Shown one piece after another: positions 27,824-35,820 of a stretch of 64,000 nt of DNA. Source of the stretch: Bacteroidales bacterium (GTDB taxonomy: Bacteria > Bacteroidota > Bacteroidia > Bacteroidales > GCA-2748055); the NCBI GenBank assembly GCA_029210585.1, contig JARGFP010000005.1, positions 159,434 to 223,433 on the forward strand, given 5' to 3'. Position 1 is the first letter of the stretch; each line of letters starts with the position of its first letter. The notes beneath the pieces are model-generated. The model ran no database searches, had not been told where the DNA came from, and saw nothing but the letters and a program-made list of their open reading frames with translations. The translations under genes were made by a program, and so were the position numbers.

Positions 27824-28178
27824 TCCGTTTCTCGTTTAATATGATGCAAAAGTAAGGGTACGGATCGGCCAGGTCTGTAATAAAAGTCACAGACCCGGGC
27901 TGATCCGATGCACGCATTTGATTGCCTGTGGTTGATTGGATGTGACCGGTTTGGTGATGCCGGATGCATGTTGTTGTTTGTATGAAACTGTGAAGGAAAA
28001 AAAACAAAACTGTGATGGTATGTGATGGTTTGTGTGTTCTTTCTGCCTATATTTAGCCATTATGTGTAATGAGCAAGGCATGGATTTCCGCACACTGATT
28101 CGCCTGGCCTTCAAAAAAGGAAACCCGGTCTTTGGATGTTTCAGCTGGCAGTAGCTGGAATTGAATGAAGGAATGATA
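27824..28178. other. 355-base divergent intergenic region
   Basis: Separates the minus-strand methyltransferase from the plus-strand GntR regulator. Weak overlapping minus-strand frames exist but look non-coding. No terminator or palindrome is obvious. It probably carries both divergent promoters. Confidence 0.4.
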
Positions 28179-29201
28179 ATGAGTGATCATATCCCGTTAT
28201 ATAAGAAAATCACTGCGTATTACAGCAGGAGGATATATCAGCAGGATTATCCACCCGGGGGTCCCATTGATTCGATCCATAAGATTATGGAGCGGCACCT
28301 GGTGTCCCGGGAGACCGCAAAGCTGGTGCATAAAAAACTGGTAGATAAAGGACTGGTAGTTGCAGTGCAGGGCAAAGGGACTTTTGTGAATATTCGCCCT
28401 GTGCGTGAAAAGATATGGGGCGTAGTGGTGCCGTTCTTTTCTTCCAACATAGAGCAGCTGATCGCTTTGCTCAGTGAAGCTGCCAGCAGCGCCCATTGCA
28501 AACTGAAATATTTCCTTCATTACAATAACCCGGATGAGGAGATACGGATTACCAGCGAGATGATCCTGGCCGGGTATGAAGCCATTATTGTCGTCCCTAA
28601 TTACGACGAATCAAGAACGGCTGATTATTACAGGCGTATCGTTACCGGCAGGAGCAAGCTGGTCCTTGCTGATAATACCATGGCAGGATCTTATTTCAAC
28701 TATGTGATCCAGAGTTATGACCTGGGTGTAAAAAGGGCCTTTGATTACCTGGTATCGCAACAGGATGGGAATTTCCTTTTAATGGGCACCGAGACATGGA
28801 AGGGTCAGCACCTGGTTTTTGAACTTATGGAGAATACACTGAGGATGCTGATCCAGGAAAAAGTTCCTGAACGGAAGCTGTTTGTGAGGAATGATGTACA
28901 GCAGATTGAGCAAGGGTATATCAGGAGCAACAGGATTGGTTGCATTCTGTCATTACAGGACATCGAAGCTGTGAAGATCCTTGGCAGACTCAGGCACTGG
29001 GAATTTAAAATCCCCCAGGAGATATCACTTGTATCTTATGGAAATACGGAACTCACAGAGTTTTTTCAGCCAGCAATTACGGTCATCGATTGCAACTACA
29101 GGAAGATGGCTGAAAGTATTGCTGCCCACATAACCGGTACTGCTATTGAAAAAAACAGGCAAATCGTCATTTCACCCGAGATCATTGTCCGGGCAACCTG
29201 A
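28179..29201 (+). CDS. GntR-type regulator with LacI/periplasmic-binding-like sensor domain
   Basis: Transcription factor of 340 residues from ATG 28179; the AAGGA at 28168-28172 is well spaced for this start, whereas ATG 28173 is too close. The N-terminal winged helix (about 5-70) has the GntR phrases IPLYKKITAYYSRRIYQQDY, SRETAKLVHKKLVDKGLVVAVQGKGTFV. The C-terminal 260 residues form a periplasmic-binding-protein-like ligand domain (KIWGVVVPFFSSNIEQLI, EAIIVVPNYDESR, EISLVSYGNTELTEFF). Such proteins normally sense a small ligand, often a sugar. It immediately precedes the corrinoid methyl-transfer genes and is likely their regulator. Confidence 0.88.
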   Translation: MSDHIPLYKKITAYYSRRIYQQDYPPGGPIDSIHKIMERHLVSRETAKLVHKKLVDKGLVVAVQGKGTFVNIRPVREKIWGVVVPFFSSNIEQLIALLSEAASSAHCKLKYFLHYNNPDEEIRITSEMILAGYEAIIVVPNYDESRTADYYRRIVTGRSKLVLADNTMAGSYFNYVIQSYDLGVKRAFDYLVSQQDGNFLLMGTETWKGQHLVFELMENTLRMLIQEKVPERKLFVRNDVQQIEQGYIRSNRIGCILSLQDIEAVKILGRLRHWEFKIPQEISLVSYGNTELTEFFQPAITVIDCNYRKMAESIAAHITGTAIEKNRQIVISPEIIVRAT

Positions 29202-29227
29202 AATATTAAACCTTAACACAACCTGAT

Positions 29228-29392
29228 ATGGAAAACCTGTTATCTGAAATTGCACACTGTTTTGAATTTGGCAAGATCAATCAAGCCTCGAACTATCCGC
29301 CCGATATGAAAGGGAAAGATGGTGCGGATGAATTGACGCGTATGGCCCTGGAAGAGGGATTTGGTCCGGGAGAAATCCTTGACAGGGTTTAA
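29228..29392 (+). pseudogene. N-terminal cap fragment of the corrinoid protein (frame-separated)
   Basis: A 54-codon frame (MENLLSEIAHCFEFGKI ... LEEGFGPGEILDRV) matching the start of the helical B12-binding cap domain of methyltransferase corrinoid proteins. The stop TAA at 29390-29392 overlaps the ATG of the next frame (TAATG). The family continues as ILDxxLxxGMxxVGxxF, and that continuation (LMNGMGKVGVKF) is found in the -1 frame directly at the junction. One extra T in the TTT at 29388-29390 would join the two. This is either a frameshifted gene or a natural split with re-initiation. Confidence 0.75.
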
Positions 29393-29895
29393 TGAATGGA
29401 ATGGGAAAGGTGGGTGTTAAATTCTGTGAAAACAAGATTTTTGTTCCACAGGTGCTCATGAGCGCCAAAGCCATGAGTGCTGCAATGCTGCACCTGAAAC
29501 CGTTTTTTCTCAGCGGGGAAGCGAAGCGCAAAGGAACATTCATTATCGGGACGGTCCAGGGAGATTTGCATGACATTGGGAAAAACCTGGTGTCCATGAT
29601 TGTGGAAGGAAATGGTTATGAAGTAATTGATCTGGGCACCGACGTAACCGCGGAACAGTTCATCAGGGCCTCCGGGGAATATCCCGGAAGCATTGTGGCT
29701 CTGTCAGCATTGTTGACGACAACCATGGCGAACATGGAAAGTATCGTAAAAGCGCTGAAGGAGCAGGTGCCGGGATCCCGCATTTGTATAGGAGGGGCAC
29801 CGGTTACAAAAGATTTTTGTGACAGGATACAGGCTGATTTCTACAGTCCTGATCCCCAGGGATTGGTGAAATATCTAAATGCAACAGCATCCTGA
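29392..29895 (+). CDS. Corrinoid (cobalamin-binding) protein of a methyltransferase system, main body
   Basis: A 167-residue reading frame containing the end of the helical cap domain (GMGKVGVKFCENKIFVPQVL, MSAKAMSAAML) and a complete B12-binding Rossmann domain. The cobalt-coordinating motif DxHxxG is present as GDLHDIGKNLV. It is followed by EVIDLGTDVTAEQFI, SALLTTTMANM and ICIGGAPVTKDF. This is the MtbC/MttC/MtaC-type methyl carrier that shuttles a methyl group between two methyltransferases. The first 50 residues of the cap lie in another frame upstream (29228-29392). The methyltransferase gene starts 11 bases downstream. Confidence 0.9.
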   Translation: MNGMGKVGVKFCENKIFVPQVLMSAKAMSAAMLHLKPFFLSGEAKRKGTFIIGTVQGDLHDIGKNLVSMIVEGNGYEVIDLGTDVTAEQFIRASGEYPGSIVALSALLTTTMANMESIVKALKEQVPGSRICIGGAPVTKDFCDRIQADFYSPDPQGLVKYLNATAS

Positions 29896-29906
29896 TACCT
29901 GTTGAT

Positions 29907-31208
29907 ATGAGCAACGGAAAAGAAACAGGCAGGACACTTGTCAGGAATGCCATACAACTGAAAGAGGTGGAACGCATCCCCTGGGTGCCCTTTGTTGGCA
30001 TTCATGCAGGAGCACTCCTTGGCATTACTGCATCTGATTATTTGCGGTCTGCACAGCATATTATCGATGGTGTAAGCCAGGCAATTGAAATGTATGCGCC
30101 CGACGGGATTCCTGTCGCGTTCGATCTGCAGGTAGAAGCGGAGGTATTGGGCTGCAAACTGAACTGGGCCAGGGATAATCCTCCCGCAGTGATTTCACAT
30201 CCTTTGCTTGAAGGTGTCGAAATAGGGGTTCTGAAAATCCCGGACCGGAATTCCGGGCGCATTCCGGTCATGTTGACAGCTGCATCCGCATTGCGTGAAA
30301 AATTTCCTGACCTGGCGTTATACGGTCTTATTACCGGTCCGTTTACCCTGGCGCTGCACCTGATGGGAACGGACGTGTTCATGCGGATGCTGGAGGATCC
30401 GGATTATATCCATCAGCTCATGGAGTTTTGCTGTGAAGTATCCATAGTTATGGCGGATGCGTATGCGGATGCGGGGTGTGATGTCATCGCACTGGTGGAT
30501 CCGATGACCAGTCAGATCGACCCCTTTTCTTTCGAGACTTTTGTAACACCTTATATGCGTCGCGTTTTTGATGCAATACGGAGCAAGCAGGCACTGGGTT
30601 CTTTCTTTGTCTGTGGAAATGCGAAGCAGAATATCGAAGTAATGTGTCAGTGTGGACCTGATAATATTTCGATTGATGAAAACATCCCGCTGGATTACGT
30701 GCGTGATATCGCCCTTCAGCACAATATCAGTTTTGGAGGCAACATTAAGCTTACTACAGTTTTGCTCATGGGAAATAAAGAGGATTCCATGCGGGATGCG
30801 CTTGAATGCATGGATACTGGAGGGAAGAAAGGGTTTATCCTGGCACCGGGATGCGACCTGGCCATGGCAACTCCCCCTGGAAATCTGAAGGCAGTTACAA
30901 ACCTAGTGCGGGATGAAATCCTGCAGGGAGAACTCCGGGCATCCGTTGCCAGCGTGCAGGAGGTGCAACAACTGGATCTTTCGGACCACTGGAAGACCGA
31001 CAAGGTAGTGGTGGATGTGATCACACTCGATTCTTCCTCATGCGCTCCCTGCCAGTACATGGTTGATGCCGTGCAGCGTGCATGCAAGCCTTTCGGTGAA
31101 GAAGTCATTTGCAAGGAATACCGCATCAAGGAGGAAGAGGGAGTGCAAATGATGGCAACATTGAATGTCATGAACATCCCCACCATTGTGATCGATGGCA
31201 ACGTGTAA
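29907..31208 (+). CDS. UroD/MtaA-type methyltransferase with C-terminal thioredoxin-like domain, interrupted by in-frame TAA
   Basis: A 433-residue product in this frame. Residues about 1-345 form a UroD-fold methyltransferase (VERIPWVPFVGIHAGALLG, YGLITGPFTLALHLMG, DVIALVDPMTSQIDP, GKKGFILAPGCDLAMATPP), like MtaA/CmuA corrinoid methyltransferases. Residues about 365-433 are a thioredoxin-like domain with CxxC (SSSCAPCQYMVDAV) and cis-Pro (NIPTIVIDGNV). The frame stops at TAA 31206-31208. The same frame then continues with FISRIPPIHEIAKKIRKYL to TGA 31281-31283, which completes the thioredoxin fold. That distal stop overlaps the downstream ATG as ATGA. The TAA thus looks like a nonsense lesion or readthrough site. 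Confidence 0.88.
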   Translation: MSNGKETGRTLVRNAIQLKEVERIPWVPFVGIHAGALLGITASDYLRSAQHIIDGVSQAIEMYAPDGIPVAFDLQVEAEVLGCKLNWARDNPPAVISHPLLEGVEIGVLKIPDRNSGRIPVMLTAASALREKFPDLALYGLITGPFTLALHLMGTDVFMRMLEDPDYIHQLMEFCCEVSIVMADAYADAGCDVIALVDPMTSQIDPFSFETFVTPYMRRVFDAIRSKQALGSFFVCGNAKQNIEVMCQCGPDNISIDENIPLDYVRDIALQHNISFGGNIKLTTVLLMGNKEDSMRDALECMDTGGKKGFILAPGCDLAMATPPGNLKAVTNLVRDEILQGELRASVASVQEVQQLDLSDHWKTDKVVVDVITLDSSSCAPCQYMVDAVQRACKPFGEEVICKEYRIKEEEGVQMMATLNVMNIPTIVIDGNV

Positions 31209-31283
31209 TTTATTTCCCGCATACCTCCCATCCATGAGATTGCTAAAAAGATCCGGAAGTACCTTGAAAACAAGTCCGGATGA
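31209..31283 (+). pseudogene. In-frame 3' continuation of the UroD-thioredoxin gene
   Basis: Twenty-four codons and a TGA in the same frame as the upstream methyltransferase, following its TAA. The encoded FISRIPPIHEIAKKIRKYL, followed by a short polar tail, supplies the last strand and helix expected of a thioredoxin-like domain. The TGA overlaps the CobW start (ATGA), as in translationally coupled genes. Confidence 0.75.
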
Positions 31284-32191
31284 TCCCCTTTTACCTGGTC
31301 ACCGGATTCCTGGGGAGTGGCAAGACCACGTTGCTGAAGCATCTGCTGGGGACTTTTTCCGAAAGCGAGCGTGTTGCGGTGATTCAGAATGAATTTGCCC
31401 CTGCCGGTACCGATGGTGAAATACTGAAACTGGAGGGCAAACCATTCAGGCTTGTGGAAATCAACAACGGCTCTGTATTCTGCGTATGCCAGATGGGCAA
31501 TTTCATTGAAATGCTTGATAAGTTGGTAACCACCTGCCAGCCGGATGTGATTTTTCTCGAAGCATCAGGACTGTCTGATCCGGTCAACATCATTGAGCTG
31601 CTCCAGGACAAGCGCATTCGCGGTAAGGTCGGCCTGGAAGGAACCGTCGCGATTGTGGATGCTGTAAATTTTACCAGGGCACAGCGGTTGCTGCCCAGGA
31701 CCAGTCACCAGGTCATGATCGCGGATCTGGTTCTGCTGAATAAGACGGACCTGCCGGGCGCAGATGTTCCGGTTGCGACAGCAGGTATTAAAAAGATCAA
31801 TCCCTATGCCCGGATCTTTCCAACATCATACTGCGCGCTGGATCCGGCAATGATCAGGGAGTTGGGGAACGCCACCAGAAGACCTGCATTTTTCATGAAG
31901 GAGCGGCAACCTGGAGGCCGGCCTGACATTCCTGTTGCTGTATTAAATACCAACAAGCCAATTGATGCCGGATCGTTGGAAGCGCTGGTCAGGGAATGGT
32001 CTGAGGCGGCGATCCGGATCAAGGGCTTTGTGAATATTACCAGCGGGGAGGTGCGGTTGATCCAGTGCACCTTCGGCACGTACCAGGAATACGTGATCGA
32101 TCACTACGCAGGTCCCACTGAGATTATCGTATTTGGCGGATCATATACAGCCCGGGATCTGCAGGAGGCATTTGGCAGGTATGCAGGATGA
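31280..32191 (+). CDS. CobW/COG0523-family GTPase
   Basis: A 303-residue G3E GTPase. Walker A is GFLGSGKTTLLKHLL near residue 9, and Walker B and the switch region show VIFLEASGLSDPVNII. The guanine-specificity motif is LNKTDLPG, and there is a CobW C-terminal domain (IKGFVNITSGEVRLIQCTF). The usual GCxCC metal motif reads SVFCVCQ, so one Cys of the canonical set is replaced. COG0523 proteins act as metal (often zinc) chaperones or in cobalamin metabolism. Its coupling to a UroD-type methyltransferase, which is normally zinc-dependent, suggests metal loading of that enzyme. No corrinoid-reducing activator (RamA type) is present nearby. Confidence 0.92.
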   Translation: MIPFYLVTGFLGSGKTTLLKHLLGTFSESERVAVIQNEFAPAGTDGEILKLEGKPFRLVEINNGSVFCVCQMGNFIEMLDKLVTTCQPDVIFLEASGLSDPVNIIELLQDKRIRGKVGLEGTVAIVDAVNFTRAQRLLPRTSHQVMIADLVLLNKTDLPGADVPVATAGIKKINPYARIFPTSYCALDPAMIRELGNATRRPAFFMKERQPGGRPDIPVAVLNTNKPIDAGSLEALVREWSEAAIRIKGFVNITSGEVRLIQCTFGTYQEYVIDHYAGPTEIIVFGGSYTARDLQEAFGRYAG

Positions 32192-32286
32192 GTGTGTCCT
32201 CAGTAGATAGACCTGAAAATCATAAATCAAATATTGGATATTCAATATGAATAATTGTTAAGCTGGGAATATTCGTGAATGAATGT

Positions 32287-33771
32287 TTACTTGAAAGACA
32301 AGGCTTTATTCCTGAAATAATCGTTCCAATCATAGGTTGAATAGGGTGAATTGACGGCCCATTCTTCAGGAACATAACGTAAAAGACGGTTTATTTCACT
32401 GCTGTATTTTCTTTTATTGGCCAGGTTGGTCCATTCATCGGGATCTTTTTTCATATTATATAATTCATTTGAGCCATCCTCATATTGGATCAGTCTGTAC
32501 CTTTCATCACGAACCGATACATTGCCGATTCCATAAAAGGATATGGCAGGCTGTTCCCAGCGGATCGAGGGATTTTCCAGAAGAGGTCGCAGTGAATTTC
32601 CTTCGGTCAGCGGGTTCGCAGGCAATCCTGCCAGGTCAAGCAGCGTCGGGTACAGATCAACCAGTTCAACCGGGGCATTGCATGTCTCTCCGGCTTTGCC
32701 CTCAGGTTGCCGGATCACCAACGGCACGCGTGTATCACGTTCCCATAATGCCTGTTTGGCAAACCTGTTCTTTTCACCCAGGTGGTAGCCATGATCGCTC
32801 CAGAGCACAACGATGGTATTTTCAGCATACGCCGATCCTTCCAGTGCATCCAGTACCCTTCCGATCTGTGCATCAATAAATGTTACGCAGGCCAGGTAGG
32901 CACGGATCACATCCTCCCATTGTCCTTTTTCGATGAGGTACTCTGTGGTTGGCATTTGCGGTGATTCTGCAACACGCCGTCCCATTTCAGGAATGTCGTT
33001 AAAGTCATCCGGGTTGTAAGGAGGACGAACCATCTCCATGGATGAATAGATATCGAACCATTTTTGGGGAACAAGCCATGGAATATGGGGGCGTATGAAA
33101 CCGACGGCCAGGAAAAATGGTTTTTCATGGTGTGCATTCAGCTGTTCAACTGCCCAGTTCGCCGATTTATAATCGGGCATCAGGCTGTCGTATTCAGGGT
33201 AGGCACCCCAGTCGGTCGATGTACCGTTGGGATAACCGAACCAGGCAGGATCATAATTCATTCTCTCTATAGGTCGCGGACCATATTTTTCAAATATTCC
33301 GCCATATTCATCAAAAGTGTTCGCTTCATCTCCGCTATGGTAAATCTTTCCGACGCCCATTGTTTTGTATCCATATTTTTCAAAATAGTCGGGAAGGAAA
33401 ACAGACTGTTCAGCAGCGTTCCCTGCCTTTTTAATATACCTGTCTTTCACCTGCAGGTAATTCCCACTGGTTGATGGGTATAGTCCGGTCATGATCGATG
33501 CCCTGGAAGGTCCGCAGATAGGCGCCTGGCAATGGGCATTGGTAAAAAGCATCCCTTTGGAGGCCAGCTGATCGATGTTGGGGGTGACGGCTTGTGGGTG
33601 ACCGCCGAGGCATCCCACCCAGTCGTTGAGGTCATCTACTGCAATGAACAGAATATTGGGTTGTTTCTTCGAATTAGCCCCCTGCAGCGTTGCTCCGTGA
33701 ATACAGAGCAGCATTGCGAATATGAAAAGTTTTATTGTTATGTTTTTGTATTGTATACCATAACAATGCAT
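32287..33771 (-). CDS. Secreted sulfatase, iduronate-2-sulfatase-like
   Basis: Type I sulfatase of 494 residues with a signal peptide (hydrophobic segment about 12-29). Metal ligands are visible in LFIAVDDLNDW. The formylglycine site is C86 in ICGPSRASIMTG (CxPSR), and VGKIYHSGDEA and LWSDHGYHLGEKNRFAKQ carry further active-site residues. The Cys version needs an anaerobic radical-SAM maturase or FGE, which is not encoded in this window. The overall pattern resembles iduronate-2-sulfatase-like enzymes acting on sulfated glycans. The start at 33771 is the first ATG; an internal Met at residue 20 is unlikely because it would cut the signal peptide. Confidence 0.93.
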   Translation of the reverse strand: MHCYGIQYKNITIKLFIFAMLLCIHGATLQGANSKKQPNILFIAVDDLNDWVGCLGGHPQAVTPNIDQLASKGMLFTNAHCQAPICGPSRASIMTGLYPSTSGNYLQVKDRYIKKAGNAAEQSVFLPDYFEKYGYKTMGVGKIYHSGDEANTFDEYGGIFEKYGPRPIERMNYDPAWFGYPNGTSTDWGAYPEYDSLMPDYKSANWAVEQLNAHHEKPFFLAVGFIRPHIPWLVPQKWFDIYSSMEMVRPPYNPDDFNDIPEMGRRVAESPQMPTTEYLIEKGQWEDVIRAYLACVTFIDAQIGRVLDALEGSAYAENTIVVLWSDHGYHLGEKNRFAKQALWERDTRVPLVIRQPEGKAGETCNAPVELVDLYPTLLDLAGLPANPLTEGNSLRPLLENPSIRWEQPAISFYGIGNVSVRDERYRLIQYEDGSNELYNMKKDPDEWTNLANKRKYSSEINRLLRYVPEEWAVNSPYSTYDWNDYFRNKALSFK

Positions 33772-33800
33772 TTTGTGAAGATCTCATAGCTGTTTTAATT

Positions 33801-34703
33801 TTATGATATCATTTCAAAATAACTTTTCAATTTCTCCACTACCTGCCTGTGTTTTGTCGGATTTTGTGTTTTAAGTTTATATACGTTGAGTAACTTCCAT
33901 TGTATGGAAGGAAAATCCCTTAAGTCGTAGTAGTTTGATTTTTCCCATTGCGGTACGCCTTCTTCAAACCCAATAAGGAACACTTTATCTTCTTCGCTAA
34001 GCATTGAATTGATAAAGGCAATTAGATGTTTCCGGGCGTTTTCGTAGTCTTCATAAGTAAAAGGAATATCTGTCATGCCGCGAAACTGGTTTTCCAAAGC
34101 CTCCTGCTGGTTTATTGCATGCGGTGATAAGGATTCGATGAAGGGTTTGTTGCTACCAAGCAGGGCGAACATAAAACCTCGTTTTAATCCGCTGATACTA
34201 TCGCTATCCATATATTTGTAATCGAATAGATCGCGTGGATGCTGTCGGCTAAGGGCTGCCGCTATTTTTCCTCCGTAAAGTTGTTCCAATGGTACAATAC
34301 GTGCCTTGCAGTACACTCCGAATTCGGACTGTGCTTTATCGCATAACGGCAATTCAATCGTTGGACCTATAATGCCCCGTTTAATTTCATTTACTTCAAT
34401 TTTTACAGTGCTTCGGCCCAGAGTGCATAAAAGCTTATTGGGTAAGGGGCGGATTTTTACGCCAGGTACTGCACGTTGGAGTTGCTGGCTGATTTTATCT
34501 AACTTTATACCGATTTCTGACAGGCATTCTTCCCTGCTTCCAAGTGGGATATAGGTCAAGTCCACATCCACGGAGTATCTCGGAAGGTCTCTGATAAATA
34601 GGTTAATTGCCGTACCACCATGGATGGCAAAATCTTCCTCCTGGTAGATTAATGGTAATGTGCGGAGTAATAGCCTGACCTGTTCTTTGAATAGGCTATT
34701 CAT
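33801..34703 (-). CDS. AbiEii-type nucleotidyltransferase toxin
   Basis: A 300-residue toxin of the type IV AbiE abortive-infection/toxin-antitoxin family. The nucleotidyltransferase core is visible as FAIHGGTAINLFIRD followed by YSVDVDLTYIPL, with the catalytic carboxylates in DVDLTY. Further family segments are KIEVNEIKRGIIGPT and LYGGKIAAALSRQHPRDLFDY. The start overlaps the end of the antitoxin gene by 8 bases, the standard AbiEi-AbiEii arrangement. Codon and base composition are more A/T-rich than the flanking genes, which suggests acquisition. All visible motifs are intact. Confidence 0.93.
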   Translation of the reverse strand: MNSLFKEQVRLLLRTLPLIYQEEDFAIHGGTAINLFIRDLPRYSVDVDLTYIPLGSREECLSEIGIKLDKISQQLQRAVPGVKIRPLPNKLLCTLGRSTVKIEVNEIKRGIIGPTIELPLCDKAQSEFGVYCKARIVPLEQLYGGKIAAALSRQHPRDLFDYKYMDSDSISGLKRGFMFALLGSNKPFIESLSPHAINQQEALENQFRGMTDIPFTYEDYENARKHLIAFINSMLSEEDKVFLIGFEEGVPQWEKSNYYDLRDFPSIQWKLLNVYKLKTQNPTKHRQVVEKLKSYFEMIS

Positions 34704-35466
34704 AATTTTTCAGTTCTTCAGGTATTATTATCTGGTACTTGCTGTCGTAAACGCCGTTGGCCACGATTTCCCTTTTTCCACTCCCAGTATCAATTTTCGT
34801 TAAGTCCAGTTCTCTGAACCAAGCGTGACCTGCTTTTTCTGCCATATACATAAACAAACGTTTTATTTTTACTGATGTATTTTTCTCCAGAAGTATTTGT
34901 ACCATACTGGGACGAAGTACAGTAAGTTGTTCCATTACATAATATAAATCCATTAAATTATAGTGTTTGGGAACAAGGTTCAGGCATTCCAAGTAGGCAC
35001 GTTCCGGGGTAGAGGTCAGTATTTCAAATGCACCCTGAAATATTGAGGTTATTGCGGTATTCGAATCGAAATATTTTGAGTTTACGAATAATAAATCTAC
35101 CCCCCAATCATGGTTTTTAAGCCAGGAAGGTACCCATTCATTTTTTGGGTAACCGACATAAATAACCTGCCGTCCCATTGGTATCGTATGAGAATATCCC
35201 GCTAATTCCAATGCGGATAAACCGCCGACATAAAAATGTTTATCGGTTTGTTTGTTCAGCGATGATAAAGCTCCGTATATCGTGGGACATTCACCGGCAC
35301 GAATCATAACACCTGTCCCAAATGGTTTCAGCCAAGCAGAATCCCGGTACCGTCGTTGCAACTCATACGATATACCATTTTCCTTCATCCATGAAGAAAA
35401 GAATAATGCTCCTGAGGGGAGCTTTTGAAGTAATAAGTTTATTTTAGACGATGTATATGTACTCAT
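34696..35466 (-). CDS. AbiEi-type antitoxin / transcriptional autoregulator
   Basis: A 256-residue antitoxin of the AbiE type IV system. The N-terminal winged-helix region (about 1-90: LPSGALFFSSWMKENGISYELQ, YRDSAWLKPFGTGVMIRAG) and the AbiEi phrase HFYVGGLSALELAGYSHTIPMG identify the family. The C-terminal part (TSTPERAYLECLNLVP) is the usual antitoxin domain. AbiEi proteins repress their own promoter and neutralise the nucleotidyltransferase without forming a complex. It is the first gene of the pair, with its promoter expected between 35467 and the palindromic element at 35575. Confidence 0.92.
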   Translation of the reverse strand: MSTYTSSKINLLLQKLPSGALFFSSWMKENGISYELQRRYRDSAWLKPFGTGVMIRAGECPTIYGALSSLNKQTDKHFYVGGLSALELAGYSHTIPMGRQVIYVGYPKNEWVPSWLKNHDWGVDLLFVNSKYFDSNTAITSIFQGAFEILTSTPERAYLECLNLVPKHYNLMDLYYVMEQLTVLRPSMVQILLEKNTSVKIKRLFMYMAEKAGHAWFRELDLTKIDTGSGKREIVANGVYDSKYQIIIPEELKNYE

Positions 35467-35574
35467 AGTACAAATATACTAAAATATATAAACTAACAAC
35501 TATGTTTTGAGGGGGGGCGCTCTAATTTTGCCTTCAACATTATATTTTCTTCTTCTAACGTTTTATGAAATTAA

Positions 35575-35730
35575 ACTACCTAGCGTCTGTCAATAGAGTC
35601 GGCGTGGCTGGATCATAAAGTTCGAGAACAAGGCACGCGAAAATCTTAAGACGCAGTATACTAATGTATTCGAGGAATTAAGATTTTTGCAGTAACGCAG
35701 TTATCGGACTTTATGGACAGACACTACCTA
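35575..35730. mobile_element. Palindromic MITE-like element
   Basis: An approximately 145-bp imperfect palindrome. Outer arms AGCGTCTGTC (35582-35591) and GACAGACACT (35716-35725) are inverted with one mismatch. Inner arms CATAAAGTTCGA (35614 on) pair with TCGGACTTTATG (to 35715), and AAAATCTTAA pairs with TTAAGATTTT near the centre. The left arm has a 22-base extra segment. Both sides are flanked by the 8-bp direct repeat ACTACCTA (35575-35582 and 35723-35730), of which at least ACCT lies outside the arms and may be the target-site duplication. There is no coding capacity. Confidence 0.75.
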
Positions 35731-35820
35731 AGGTCAGTGAACATCTCAGACTGGGAGCATAAATTTTATTTTAATGTTTTTGTATTGCATCGAATATCGT
35801 TTTGTTGGAGCCGGGTTTTA

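Noticed and set aside
29384..29396. Classic programmed -1 frameshift site in the corrinoid gene
   Set aside because: The bases G-GTT-TAA do not form an X-XXY-YYZ slippery heptamer in the zero frame, and no strong downstream stem-loop was evident. A lesion or reinitiation explains the junction better.
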